Part shown: positions 36,244 to 47,552 of the stretch, in pieces
How positions within the stretch are numbered: position 1 is the first letter of the stretch
How the letters are laid out: every line of letters begins with the position of its first letter
Source: Alopecurus myosuroides
Lineage: Eukaryota > Streptophyta > Magnoliopsida > Poales > Poaceae
Assembly: GCA_028641055.1 (NCBI GenBank)
Contig: CM054062.1
Location: 271,269,092 to 271,333,091, forward strand
Direction of reading: 5' to 3'
DNA length: 64,000 nucleotides
Notes under the pieces: model-generated
What the model was told of the DNA's origin: nothing
What the model saw: only the letters and a program-made list of their open reading frames with translations
Database searches by the model: none
Program-made: the position numbers and the translations under genes

Positions 36244-38979
36244 TTGAAAGATATGTTTCATGGCTTTGCATCCGTTCAGAACGGGTTATTTATTTTAAAT
36301 CTTGATAGTGAATCGGTCTATAACATAAATGTTAAAAGATTGAAATCAAATGATCTGAATATGACTTACTTTTGGCACTGTCGGCTTGGTCATATAAGTT
36401 GGAAGCGCATGAAGAAGCTCCATGATGATGGACTTCTAACTTCGTTTGACTTAGAGTCATTCGAGACATGCGAATCATGCCTACTAGGCAAGATGACCAA
36501 GACACCTTTTGCAAGGAGTTGTGAAAGGGCGTCCGACTTGTTGGAACTAATACATAGTGATGTATGTGGTCCAATGAGCACGACAGCCAGAGGTGGTTAT
36601 GAGTACTTCATTACCTTCACTGATGATTTGAGTAGGTATGGATATATCTATTTAATGAAACACAAGTCGGAAGCCTTTGAAAAGTTCAAGGAATTCCAGA
36701 GTGAGGTACAGAATCAGCTCAGCAAGAAAATAAAGTTTCTACGGTCGGACCAAGGAGGCGAATACATGAGCCATGAGTTTGATGACCATCTAAAGAGTTG
36801 TGGAATAGTTCCTCAACTGACTCCGCCGGGTACACCGCAGAGAAACGGTGTATCGGAACGGAGAAATCGGACCTTGTTGGACATGGTACGATCAATGATG
36901 AGTCGGACAGATCTACCTTTATCATTTTGGGGTTATTGTCTAGAAACTGCAGCTTTCACACTAAACAGAGTACCATCAAAGTCAGTAGAGAAGACACCAC
37001 ATGAGATGTGGACGGGCAAAAAGCCAAGTTTGTCTTTTCTTAATATTTGGGGTTGTGAGGTATTTGTCAAGCGACTTCAGTCGGACAAGCTCACGCCCAA
37101 GTCGGATAAGTGTATTTTTGTGGGGTATCCGAGGGAAACCTTGGGGTACTACTTCTACAACCGGGAAGAGGGCAAAGTGTTTGTCGCTCGGAATGGTGTC
37201 TTCCTTGAGAAAGAGTTTCTCAGTCGGGAAGTCAGTGGGAGCACAGTGCAACTCGAAGAAATTCGAGAGGAACCTGCTAGGGGCGAGTCGGCGAACGCCT
37301 TGGAGGCTGAGCCGGTCGTGGTACCTACACCGGTAACAGCACCTGAACCACGGAGATCTGCCAGATTACAGAGTGCTCGAGATGTTTTACTGTTAGACAG
37401 TAATGAGCCGGCAACTTATTCGGAAGCGATGGTGGGATCTGATTCCGAGTCATGGCTTGGAGCCATGAGATCCGAGTTAAAGTCCATGGATGAAAACCAA
37501 GTTTGGAATTTGGTTGATCTGCCTGACGGTGCAAGACCCGTCGAGTGCAAATGGGTCTTTAAGAAGAAAATTGATATGGATGGAAATATTTCCGTCTATA
37601 AAGCACGACTTGTCGCGAAGGGGTTCCGACAAGTTCAAGGAGTTGACTACGACGAGACATTCTCGCCTGTAGCGATGCTTAAATCAATTCGGATCATGTT
37701 AGCCATAGCAGCCTATTTCGACTATGAGATATGGCAGATGGAGGTCAAGACGGCTTTCCTTAATGGAAATTTAACTGAGGACGTGTATTTGATACAGCCC
37801 GAAGGTTTTGTCGATCCAGCTAATGCTGACAAGGTATGCAAACTTCAGAAATCCATTTATGGGTTGAAGCAAGCATCTCGGAGTTGGAACATTCGCTTTG
37901 ATGAGGTAGTCAAATCGTTTGGCTTCATCAAGAGTGATCATGATTCTTGTTTATACAAGAAGTTTAGTGGGAGCAAAGTAAACTTTCTAATCTTATATGT
38001 GGATGCCATATTACTGATTGGAAATGATGTCATGATGTTGCAAGAAACCAAAGAGTCATTGGAAAGGAGTTTCTCAATGAGTGATTTGGGTGAGGCGACT
38101 TACATATTAGGAATCAGGATCTATAGAGATAGATCAAGGCGGCTCATTGGATTGAGTCAGAGTACTTATTTGGACAAGGTTTTGAAGAAATTCAAAATGG
38201 AAGAGTCCAAGAAGGGATTCTTACCGATGTCCCATGGTATAAAACTTAGCAAGACTCAGTGTCCTTCGACGACTGATGAGCGAAGTCAGATGAGTGTGAT
38301 TCCGTATGCTTCGGCAATTGGATCCATCATGTATGCCATGATTTGTACTAGGCCAGATGTTTCCTATGCTCTAAGTGTTACGAGCAGATACCAGGCTGAC
38401 CCTGGCAAAGCCCACTGGGCAGCGGTTAAAAACATCCTTAAGTACTTGAGAAATACTAAGGAAATGTTCCTAGTTTATGGAGGTGATGAGGAATTCAGTG
38501 TAAAGGGTTACACGGATGCGAGTTATCTCACCGACTCAGATGATTCTCGTTCGCAATCTGGATACGTGTTCGTGATGAACGGAGGGGCTGTGAGCTGGAA
38601 GAGTTCCAAGCAAGATACGGTGTCTGCATCTACAACAGAGGCTGAGTATATTGCTGCCTCAGAGGCGGCAAAGGAAGCTGTTTGGATCAGGAACCTCCTG
38701 ATTGATCTTGGTGTGGTTCAGGGCGCGTCCAATCCTTTGGACGTATATTGTGACAACAATGGTGCTATCGCACAGGCCAAGGAACCTAGACAACACCAGA
38801 AGAACAAACATATACTCATGCGGTACCACCTCATTCGCCAGTTTGTCGAACAAGGTGATATCAAGTTATGCAAAGTACACACGGATGCAAACATTGCAGA
38901 TCCGTTGACAAAGGCGCTACCACAGCCTAAGCATGAGGCGCACACGGGAGGCATGGGCATTCGATGCCTAGGCATATGA
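36244..38979 (+). CDS. Copia integrase, reverse transcriptase and RNase H polyprotein
   Basis: This 911-residue frame continues that of gag-protease; the first ATG used is internal to the ancestral polyprotein. Residues 40-85 hold the pre-integrase zinc finger (HCRLGH and CESC). Residues 105-225 hold the integrase core, with D in HSDVCGP, D in RSDQGGEY and E in NGVSERRNR. Reverse transcriptase (about 420-660) has KWVFKKK and YGLKQASRSWN. However, the usual MDVKTAFLNG is MEVKTAFLNG (codon 37741) and the YVDD box is YVDA (codon 38005). RNase H (about 755-890) keeps GYTDASY, STTEAEY and YCDNNGA. Integrase and RNase H look intact, but polymerase activity should be lost. Confidence 0.9.
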   Translation: MKDMFHGFASVQNGLFILNLDSESVYNINVKRLKSNDLNMTYFWHCRLGHISWKRMKKLHDDGLLTSFDLESFETCESCLLGKMTKTPFARSCERASDLLELIHSDVCGPMSTTARGGYEYFITFTDDLSRYGYIYLMKHKSEAFEKFKEFQSEVQNQLSKKIKFLRSDQGGEYMSHEFDDHLKSCGIVPQLTPPGTPQRNGVSERRNRTLLDMVRSMMSRTDLPLSFWGYCLETAAFTLNRVPSKSVEKTPHEMWTGKKPSLSFLNIWGCEVFVKRLQSDKLTPKSDKCIFVGYPRETLGYYFYNREEGKVFVARNGVFLEKEFLSREVSGSTVQLEEIREEPARGESANALEAEPVVVPTPVTAPEPRRSARLQSARDVLLLDSNEPATYSEAMVGSDSESWLGAMRSELKSMDENQVWNLVDLPDGARPVECKWVFKKKIDMDGNISVYKARLVAKGFRQVQGVDYDETFSPVAMLKSIRIMLAIAAYFDYEIWQMEVKTAFLNGNLTEDVYLIQPEGFVDPANADKVCKLQKSIYGLKQASRSWNIRFDEVVKSFGFIKSDHDSCLYKKFSGSKVNFLILYVDAILLIGNDVMMLQETKESLERSFSMSDLGEATYILGIRIYRDRSRRLIGLSQSTYLDKVLKKFKMEESKKGFLPMSHGIKLSKTQCPSTTDERSQMSVIPYASAIGSIMYAMICTRPDVSYALSVTSRYQADPGKAHWAAVKNILKYLRNTKEMFLVYGGDEEFSVKGYTDASYLTDSDDSRSQSGYVFVMNGGAVSWKSSKQDTVSASTTEAEYIAASEAAKEAVWIRNLLIDLGVVQGASNPLDVYCDNNGAIAQAKEPRQHQKNKHILMRYHLIRQFVEQGDIKLCKVHTDANIADPLTKALPQPKHEAHTGGMGIRCLGI

Positions 38980-39000
38980 TGCCAAGATGATTGACTCTAG

Positions 39001-39014
39001 TGCAAGTGGGAGAC
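39001..39014 (+). promoter_or_regulatory. Copia polypurine tract
   Basis: AAGTGGGAGAC ends directly at the 3' LTR start (39015). It is the plus-strand priming site typical for this position. Confidence 0.75.
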
Positions 39015-40343
39015 TGTTGGGAATATGCCCTAGAGCCAATCATGTATGATGTAATTCCCACTGTATTCATAAAGTTATTAAGTTGTCCTTGTTTTGAACA
39101 TCTGATATATGTCATTGAATATGTGATTCGATTGTGGAACTATATATTCATGTTGTTCATACTAGATTGTCCTTGGTCATTTAGGTTGTGCTGGACACAC
39201 ACCCTAGACTAATGTGAGTGTTGGCTGATGACACAGTTCCACTTGTCATGGGCATGGTGATGCCATTCCAACGCTCACGGACTTGGCTAAAGAGTTTAGC
39301 AAGTCGGACTGACCCACATTGAGATGCCACGATCAAGTCGTCATTTGCATGTCTCAATCAATGTAATCCTTAGACCTGAGGTTGTCGCACAATCCGAGTT
39401 GTGGATCACCTACTTAGGTTCTGTCAAACGTTGTTCTGTGACAAGGCAACTATAAAGGCAGAGTTCGGGTCGAATGAGAAGCAAGCTGCGTGATGTGGAT
39501 AATCAAGATGGGATTTTGCCCCTCCGAATGGAGAGATATTCTCTGGGCCCTCTCGAGTGATATGATTAAGGAAGCATGGCCATGCGCAACTCAGTTAAGT
39601 GTTAACTGTGTCTGTTGACTAAGAGTTAGTCAGGTGAATCACATATCACGGATCGAGAAGAGAGTTGAGCTATTTAAGGGATTACGATAAATCGCCTATA
39701 GCTTGACAAGGTATATCATGAGGCAAAAAGGACTAAGATGAATATCACATTGAAAGGTATGTCGTCATGACTCAATGGTACTTGGGAGTCGGCACGTTCT
39801 GCTAGGAGCCGCTACCGATTGATCGATTGGGAGTTGGACTCTAATCGTGTCCAAGTCGCCATGAGCCTGCAGGGTCGCACACTTAAGAGCGGGAGCAAGT
39901 ATTGGTCGGGTTGGACCCGAACTGGAAATGGACTGGTTTTGTGAGTCGGACTCACAGAGGGAATGGGCCACAAGTGTTGCGAAGCCCATTACCATACGCT
40001 ATATAAAGAGGGGCGCAGGTTGCCCAGCGGGCACGTTAGTCCACTCTCCCATGCGTTGGGAACCCTAGCCCCACTCAGTCCAGCCGCCGCACCGGACCTA
40101 GCAGTCCGCCGTCGGAGCTCCTCCTCGTACGTGTCGATACCGGCAGAGGTGCTGTACGTTCAGCACTTCGACGTTCGAGGGATTGGATCGGCCGGACCGG
40201 ATCGTGGGACTGCACTGCCCCGACGCGCTGCATCGATAATCCGCACCTGCGCGTCTAGTGGTAATCATCGTGGCCTTCTACCTCGGCTAGATCTTGGAAG
40301 CATCGCGTAGGAAAAGTTTTGTTTATCTCTACGCGTTCCAACA
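39015..40343 (+). repeat. Copia 3' LTR
   Basis: It runs from TGTTGGGAATATG to CGTTCCAACA, exactly the same length as the 5' LTR with about 10 substitutions. Confidence 0.95.
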
Positions 40344-43300
40344 CCCTTTTCTTCGTGGGGCTTGACTAGCCGTGCGCTTAATTGCACGGGGTTCTTGGGG
40401 CTTGATGCGAAGAAGAGTTGGGTTGTGTTGAGTGCCTCGCTTGGTGGAAGGGCCTTTCCATCTGGCGGGTCATTCTTACGTGTACGGCCAAATTGGTGCA
40501 TCCCTGCAGGGTTAAATCTTCTCGAGAAGCCGTGTTGTCCGTGGTTATGGATGACTTGGTGAAAGTGCTGGCTAACAAGTACTCAGACAACTTACACTTA
40601 ACGATGGTAACTTGACTAGTAATATAGATTACCTCCACCATAAAAATGAATGTCACCCTAATCAACCGTGTGAGTTTCCTTGGGTTGCTTCCTTAGTAGG
40701 GGGTAACATTGGATGGGTATTGTTTGGTGAGTAGTTGTAGTTGGTTCTGATACGCTATCTTATCCCCTTTCTTTTATCCGGATGTTGTAGCGAGTCTTTG
40801 TAGTTAGTTAGTGCAGCCCGCTGCCGCTTCTTTGCAATAATCCCTTCCTTTCTGTTGTACCCAAAGTATTTGTATCTTGTGATGATTGGTTACGCTGGTA
40901 TCTTGTGAGTATGGGTTATCCACTTGCCAGTACTTAACCGTACTGACCCACGAATCCTTTTCGTGGCTGCATATTCCACATTGCAGTCAACAGGTTTGAA
41001 GTCTGACGACGTTAGCTTGGGAATCCCTCCGGCTTGGCCTGGGCAGGGATTGGACGCCATCGGTTATCTTCAGGACTCTTAGTCCAATTTGTATCTTGTC
41101 CGTAGTCGAACGCTATGTTGTTTCTTCCGCTGTTATTTGGATCTTTTTATTGTATCGGTTGTATCCTTGACTCGTTTGAGTCGTCTTGTATATATCTCTT
41201 CTGTTGTGGTTGCGGAATATTCGTGAACTGTTGTAATGTTATCACAAGTGGCAATCTGGAATCGGTTATTATGTGGATTTTGGCGGGAATGCTGAAATTT
41301 GCATAGTGCCCGATCTCGGGGCGTCACATCCACCATTACAATATCACTTTCAGGATCACGACTAAGAGGTTTATTGCCGAAATTGTCAGGGATCCACGGG
41401 TCTTCCCACACCCGAATAGATGATCCATCCCCTACTCTTTTAATTAAACCCAGTTTCAACGCTTCTCTCCCGTGGATTATAGCTCTCCAAGTGTGTGATG
41501 ATCCTTTCTTCTTTGTAGCAGCCATGAAGTTTCCAGAGGGGAAGTATTTTCCTTTTAGCACTCTAGCACATAAAGACTCCGGGTTTGTGATAATACGCAA
41601 ACCTTGCTTAGCCAACATAGCTTGATTAAATAATTCTAGGTCTTTAAAACCCATACCTCCATCACATTTAGGAATAGAAATATCCTTCCATTTAGCCCAA
41701 TGCATCTTGCGTTTATTCCCATCCCCTCCCCACCAGAATCGAGCAATTATGCTTGTGATCTTTTTCACCAACTTTTTAGACAATTTAAAACAGCTCATCG
41801 AGTAAGTTGGTATTGCTTGACATATAGCTTTGATCAAGACTTCCCTTCCAGCACTATTGAGATGTTGAGGTACCCATCCATTCACTAACCTTTTAATTTT
41901 GGAAAGAATACCTTCAAATAATTCATCAGAAGACCGTCCCACAGCCGTTGGTAAACCTAGATATTTTTCCACCAGTGCCTCATTAGTGATATCCAGTGTG
42001 GTATGTACCTCTTTTCACTTCACTTGAACAATTTGCACTAAAAAATATAGCGGACTTTGATTTGTTGACAAGCTGACCCGAACCCAGATGATACCTTTGG
42101 AGGACATCGTTAATCCTCTGTGCCCCTACCAGACTTGCTTGAGTGAATATAATACAGTCGTCTGCAAAGAGAAGATGGGAGATCCATGGAGCATGTATCC
42201 CCACCCTCACACCTCGAGCCAAATTATTTGTGCCAATAAACTTAAGAAAACTTGTTAGTCCCTCAGAACATAGAAGAAACAAGTACGGGCTAATCGGGTC
42301 CCCTTTCCTAATACCCCTCGAAGGTTTGAAATTATCCGATAAAACTCCATTAACCCGGACCGAGAAGGATGCTGATTCCACGCATGCCATCACCCTATCA
42401 ATCCACATGTTTGCAAAGCCCATCTTCTCCATAATTTTCCTCAAATAAATCCACTCAACACGATCCTAGTCTTTGGCCATATCCAGTTTAATAGCACAGT
42501 CCCCTGTTTTACCTTTCTTTCTCTTCAAATAATGTATACATTCATAAGCTGTAATGACGTTGTCAGTAATTAACCTCCCAGGGACGAAAGCACTCTGTTC
42601 TTCTGAAATAATCTCCTCCAAAATAGGTCTCAAACGCATTGCCAAAACCTTAGAGGCAATTTTATATAGTACATTGCACAGAGAAATAGGACGGAACTGC
42701 GTTAAACTTTTTGCATCTTTTACCTTTTGTATGAGAACTAGGATGGTCTCGTTCACCTCAGCCGGCATATGACCCGAATTAAAGAATCCTTTAACAGCAT
42801 CCGTTACCGGTCTTTTTAGAATATTCCAATGAAGAACATAGAAGCCTGCTGTGAATCCGTCAGGGCCAGGTGATTTGTTTGGATGCATCATAAATAGCGC
42901 CTGCTCCACCTCCGTGTCTGATAAATCTTTGCATAAAGTTTCATTCATTAAATCACTAACCTTCTGCTCTACCACTTCGGTCACTAGGATAGGATTGATA
43001 TTCCCATCCGAGGAGAATAATCCCTTGTAAAAAGTCGATGTAGCAGCTTCCAGGTCCTTCTGATTTGTAATAACCGAACCATCATTGAGGCTAAGCGATT
43101 TAATTTTGTTTGATCGTGCTCTCTCCTTAGCCTTTGTGTGGAAGAAGGAGGTGTTTCGTCACCCTCCTTAAGCCACTGAACCCATGATCGTTGCTTTGCC
43201 ATTATCTCCTCTCGAGCTAGGAGTTCGGAGATCCGATTCATTAAGATCTTCTTAGCGTTGGTCGGTCCTCCTCTCATGTTTCTAGCCCTTAAGCTCTCTA

Positions 43301-44214
43301 ACCTTTCTCTCATGCTCTTTAGTTGTCGTTGGACGTCCCCAAATTCCGTTCTGTTCCACCTTTGTAATTTCCTTCTCACCGAAGCAAGTGAATCAGCTAC
43401 AACAGTCAGCTCACCCGTAGTACTGACCCAGGCACCTTCAACCACATTTGTATAATTGTCATGGCGCGTCCACGCATTCTCGAAGCGGAACGGTCTAGCA
43501 GATTGAATTGGTCCTGTACTGTTGGCTTCCTCAATCGCAATCATCAGCGCACAATGGTCCGATTGAGTCGTTTGCATATGTGACACCGTTGTTTTACCGA
43601 ATAGGTCCATGAATTGATCATCACCCAGTCCCCTATCGAGTCTTACCTTAATGTTTCTGTTTCCAATCTGTCGATTGTCCCAGGTGTAAGGCAGCCCCAA
43701 GAAACCTAAATCCGTAAACCGACAAATATCAACTACATCCCTAAAACCCTCCATCATCCAATCATGTCTTAAGTTTCCTCTGAACTGTTCGTTGTGTAGC
43801 AGAATTTCATTAAAATCTCCCGCACAAAGCCATGGTTGATCATATTCTGTCCTCAAATATTCCAACAACTCCCAACTTCTGCTTCTCTTAGCCCTTACCG
43901 GCTCCCCATAAAAACCAGTGAATCTCCATTCAATTCCCCCGAAGCCATCATTCTGAATCATTACATAAATGTGAGTTCTACAGAAAGATTTCAAACTCAC
44001 ATTAGAATCATTATTCCAGAACAAAGCGAGACCACCACTTGCACCACAAAAGAATTCTGAAAACCAAACCGAAACCTGAGATTCTGTGCCCTCGTCTCCG
44101 ACAGTTTAGTTTCCGAGAGAAAAGCTAAACCGGGGCGGTGCAGTTTTATTAAACTACTAATTTCTTGAACTGTATCGAGCCGCCCGTAGCCCCGACAGTT
44201 CAAACTGAAGATAT

Positions 44215-45415
44215 TCATTGCTCCCGGCGGTCTCCCTTGAAGGGAGCCACCGATATGCTTTCATTGGATGTCACATCACTCTCACCACCAGATTTCTTAG
44301 CCTTCTTCAAGGTCCTTGGTTGTATATATTCTTGCGTAAGAGGAGGAACCGCAGCCACATCAGTCCCTACCCTATCTCCTACCTCCTTTACCACCGGAAC
44401 AGTAGGCTCATCGAAATTTAATTTTTTTCCCACATTGGAGATTCCCTTCCTTTCATTAGGATCAGTCCGAGCTATAATTTCACCCTCAGATGGCTTCAAC
44501 GGACTAGAGGCAGTGTCACTCAACTCTTTCTCATCCTCGTCCATCTCCGCAGAATTCCTTTTGCATGCAAAAATTTGGGTATCCATGCCTCTGCCACGTC
44601 CCCCAACTCTCCCTGTAAATCCTCCTCTAGGGTGAAGTGAGCCGACTGAATTCTCCTCTTAGCAAAGAGCCACTTTCCGTATTGTACCAATTATTGGTCA
44701 TGCACACCATCACCACACTCTTCCAGATCATGTCCCATGATCCCGCAAACTCCAGAGAAGTAGCCAATCTTTTCATACTTGACATGAAGAAATTCCCTTT
44801 TGTCATTGACATTAAGCGGAACAAATCGGATTAGGGGTGCTCTAACATCAATGCTTGCTCTCACCCGCACATAGTCTCCCTCAAAAAATCTTGTTGGTTT
44901 CGTCTCCACGCTAGAAACTTTACCGATTCTTCTTGCTAGTTCATCCACAACTCTGTTAACCCGATATAACTCAGGTATTGCGTGAATTTGAGTCCAAACA
45001 TTGGTTCTTTCGAGCTTGACATCCTTGGGATTACCTAGGCCATCGTATTCTGCCATTATCACCACTAGTTTCTTGTATAGCCATGGTCCCTGATTCATGA
45101 CCTTATTCCAATCACCCAGGCAAAAGAATTTGAGCGTAAAAAATTGTCATCAACTTCCCTCATCTCCGCTTCATGTGCCAGCCCCCATACCCCTCGTAAT
45201 GTGTCAAAAACCGCAGATGCTGATATAGGTTTCACTGTATGTACCTTTGCAACCGCTAGCCACGGCGATTGCTTCTTCAGATCAAGCAAATCATCCGGTC
45301 CGATGAATACATCATCCAGCTCTCCTTCTCTAAGTTCCAGGTGCTGCATGGCTGCCGCTAGGTCTTCATCTCCCCTACCTCTTGTTCGTCCGTTCTCCTC
45401 TGATGCTGAAGCCAT
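44215..45415 (-). pseudogene. LINE ORF1, DUF4283/zinc-knuckle type, frameshifted
   Basis: The reading opens at MASASEENGRTRGRG (45415) and includes SPWLAVAKVHTVKPISASAV. After a frame slip near 45115 it continues with MNQGPWLYKKLVVIMAEYDG, the DUF4283 signature of plant LINE ORF1. A partial zinc knuckle follows (CGIMGHDLEEC). A stop at 44691 and another slip separate a basic tail containing KKAKKSGG. This protein coats LINE RNA. Its final TGA overlaps the ORF2 start as ATGA (44218-44215), which suggests coupled termination and reinitiation. Confidence 0.8.
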
Positions 45416-45712
45416 CGGAATCTCAACCCTAGCCGCAGACCTCGCCGAGAACCAAAAACGAGTCCAAACCACCGAGTCTTTCAGGGTAGAAAGACGATCC
45501 GCGATCTCCCTTGCCTTCTCTGCCTCCGAAGAGGAGTCAAATCCAACTCTAATCGATGAAGAATTCCTTCCGATCTCACCCCGTGGCTGTCGCCAACGGA
45601 GGAGCCAAAAAACCCTAGAGTCCTAGGTCCTCGTCTCCCGTTGAACCCAACTCTGGCGGTCACCTGGTCATGCGCATCCTGAAAAGTCTTACATTGTATA
45701 TTATCCATTGTC

Positions 45713-45862
45713 AAGCCCCCATGCATGCATCGGTATGAGCTTCAAAGTTATTAAGGGCGGTTTATGTTAGTTACTACCTCTATGAGAAAAAAGATCTCCA
45801 TGCGAAATAATGTGACGTGCTGGTCTTATAGGAGTATATTGAATGGAAAACGCTTGTTTTAG
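45713..45862. other. Short spacer between LINE and palindrome-ended element
   Basis: No features were seen. Confidence 0.4.
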
Positions 45863-46734
45863 GGGGACCTAACGATGCCAATCGTAGGTCCCCTGCTCTT
45901 TTTACCTCGCTCGCTGCGTTCTGCACACTTTGGCCGGCCCGTTACACCTTATACGGGCCCAACAAGCAACAATTTGTCTTTTAGCCCAATTCTCGCGTCA
46001 CACTATGTGCAACAATATATGCTAAGTCTTCTTCATAATTTCAGACAACGTTGCATACGTCTTTAAAATTTGTTACAATTTCGCACTTATTTTGTTGAGA
46101 ACCACAAATGAAATGTTGCAATGTTTTCTGTATGATTTTTTAGAAAATGCGTATATGTTTATTAGAATTCATTTGGAATGACATGTTTATGGGTTCCTTT
46201 ACATATTGTAAACATGTAATTTTTTTGTTGCTATCGATTTACCTTTTTGTTGAAATAGGTGATGATTTTTGTTGCAACTGAAACAGTGACAAATTATTCT
46301 GTTGCTTACCAACTTTTTAATTGATGCAAATATTTATTTTTTGTTGCAATAGGTTGTGATTTTTGTTGAATTGTTTAAATTGTTTTGTTGCAACGCAATA
46401 ACATATTGTTTAACTGTTATTTGTAACATTACTTTATTTTCAAAAAAGATTTAAAAAAAATTGTTGGAATACTTTTTTTTTGTACACGGGGCGATAATTT
46501 TTGTTGCGACACTAGTGAATTTGTTGCGATGGCAGTTTCGATGTAATACTCGAGATGACCGGGGGCAACGCGATATACCCCTTCGCTTAAGTGGGGCTGC
46601 TGTGGACTGCGGGTTCTATATCAAAAAAACCGAAGGGCTCAAATATAAAAATACGTTTTGCTGATTTCCGACCGTCGGATGCTGATCGGATGGCTCTGTA
46701 GGGGACCTAGGATTAGCAAATCATAGGCCGACCT
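45863..46734. mobile_element. Candidate element with a palindrome at each end
   Basis: Bases 45863-45893 form a near-perfect palindrome whose arms start GGGGACCTA and end TAGGTCCCC. At 46701-46734 a related palindrome (GGGGACCTAGGATT...AATCATAGGCCGACCT) occurs. The AT-rich sequence between them is full of GTTGCAA and TTGTTGC words. Twin terminal hairpins suggest a foldback-type or decayed Mutator-like element. No target duplication could be confirmed. Confidence 0.4.
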
Positions 46735-46970
46735 ACGCCTAGCGCTGCCCATGTTGAATCATCGACGCGGTCGTGGATTCCTGTATAGCTAGGCTGCTGG
46801 TTCGGTGCCGCTGCCCGATGGTGCACGTCGAGTCTGCGCCGCACCCATGCGTCAGCCAGCTGCTAGCTGGCCGGCTCGGAATCCCTGGAACGCGCTCGCT
46901 GGGGAGCACCTAGGCGGCTAGGCCTGTGCGGCTCGCCGGCCGGTCGCTGCACGTCTCGTGCTGCACCTTA

Positions 46971-47552
46971 GAGCATGGTTAATAATATATCTGGCTAATA
47001 GCAAGTACAATAAGGTACAGTCAGCAGCCTGCAAAGATTTAACTATTATATTTGTGCTTAGGTGGAGGAGAGAGGATAGGAGAGAGAATGGAAGCGGGCT
47101 CTCATGCAAGAGCCAGCTGCAACGCGTGCTCCTAGACACAATGTGGGAGTGGCAGGTGGACCATGCATTAATAAAGTAGCATATTCTTATAGCTAATTGT
47201 TGTATATGTTGGCTATAGGCAGCCTATAGATGACATGGCGTTGTCTTATAGCCAACAACCAGCCAACAACCGGCTATACTATTGTCCTTTCTCTCATGGC
47301 TATAAACTCTTGCCATGTCATCTGTAGTCAGCTTATAGCCAGCATGTGTAATAGTTGGCTATATACATGTACTAATTTATTAATACATGACCCATCTTAC
47401 ACTCTCACAAAGTGTCTATGAGCACGTGCAAGAGTTGGCTACTATCTTGTAGCCCGCTTCTCTTCTCTCTCCTCTTCTCTCACATACAACTAAGCACAAA
47501 TATATTATTTAATTGCTTATAGCCCGCTTACGTGGCCTTATTGTACTTGCTC
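46971..47552. mobile_element. Tourist/Harbinger-type MITE
   Basis: TTA lies at both boundaries (46968-46970 and 47553-47555). The right end inverted reads GAGCAAGTACAATAAGG; the left end reads GAGCATGGTTAATA and carries AGCAAGTACAATAAGG about 30 bases in, so the left end may be compound. Several internal GGCTATA/TATAGCC repeats would fold the element into hairpins. It is non-coding. Confidence 0.7.

Larger units (their letters stand above)
32469..40343 (+). mobile_element. Ty1/copia retrotransposon, complete structure, recently inserted
   Basis: The 7,875-bp element is flanked by CCCTT (32464-32468 and 40344-40348) and has equal 1,329-bp LTRs. By-eye comparison finds about 10 differences (roughly 0.75%). 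With the commonly used grass LTR rate of 1.3e-8 per site per year that is roughly 0.3 million years, an estimate only. Gene order protease-integrase-RT-RNase H defines copia. All domains are present, but there are stops and loss of RT catalytic residues, so it is not autonomous. The subfamily name was not assigned. Confidence 0.95.
24566..41328 (+). mobile_element. Non-autonomous LTR retrotransposon with giant LTRs
   Basis: Ends are TGTAACACC and GCGTCACA, flanked by TCCAC on both sides (24561-24565 and 41329-41333). The LINE frame continues across the insertion once it is removed. Two LTRs of about 4.19 kb surround an internal region of only 496 bp with a primer site, no gag and no pol. The 3' LTR is split by a copia element. 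LTR-dominated elements without genes are called LARDs or TRIM-like depending on size. This one must have used proteins supplied by an autonomous relative, probably gypsy, judging by the TGTAAC start. Confidence 0.92.
29257..41328 (+). repeat. 3' LTR of the non-autonomous element, split by copia
   Basis: The copy runs 29257-32468 and resumes at 40349 (or 40344 counting the duplicated CCCTT) to 41328, giving about 4.19 kb without the insert. It matches the 5' LTR throughout. Confidence 0.9.
23368..44218 (-). pseudogene. LINE ORF2: endonuclease, reverse transcriptase, RNase H, in pieces
   Basis: ORF2 starts MNIFSLNCRGYGR (44218). Endonuclease residues are visible: N in LNCRG, E in LSETKL, D in GDFNEI and the SDH of QSDHCAL. 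Reverse transcriptase shows KSPGPDGF, PISLCNV, a TAG after KLDMAKD near 42466, GDPISPYLF and the catalytic FADD (in LLFADDCIIF). The thumb region (KYLGLPTAVGRS) is cut at 41334 by the LTR insertion. The frame resumes at 24560 with the zf-RVT part (PPKVRNFWWRV) and ends in RNase H with VNVDATF and ILETDS. Frame breaks near 44020, 42985, 42466, 41980 and 24200 inactivate it. Confidence 0.88.
23239..45695 (-). mobile_element. Full-length LINE, interrupted by a nested LTR element
   Basis: The 17-bp direct repeat GTATATTATCCATTGTC flanks the whole unit (23222-23238 and 45696-45712), and a T tract at 23239-23245 marks the 3' A-tail of the minus-strand element. Removing the nested LTR element leaves about 5.7 kb, the usual size of a complete plant L1-type LINE. 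It encodes ORF1 (nucleic-acid binding) and ORF2 (endonuclease, reverse transcriptase, RNase H), each with frame damage. The perfect long duplication means the outer insertion can be dated only relative to its nested elements: it is the oldest of the three. Confidence 0.93.
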
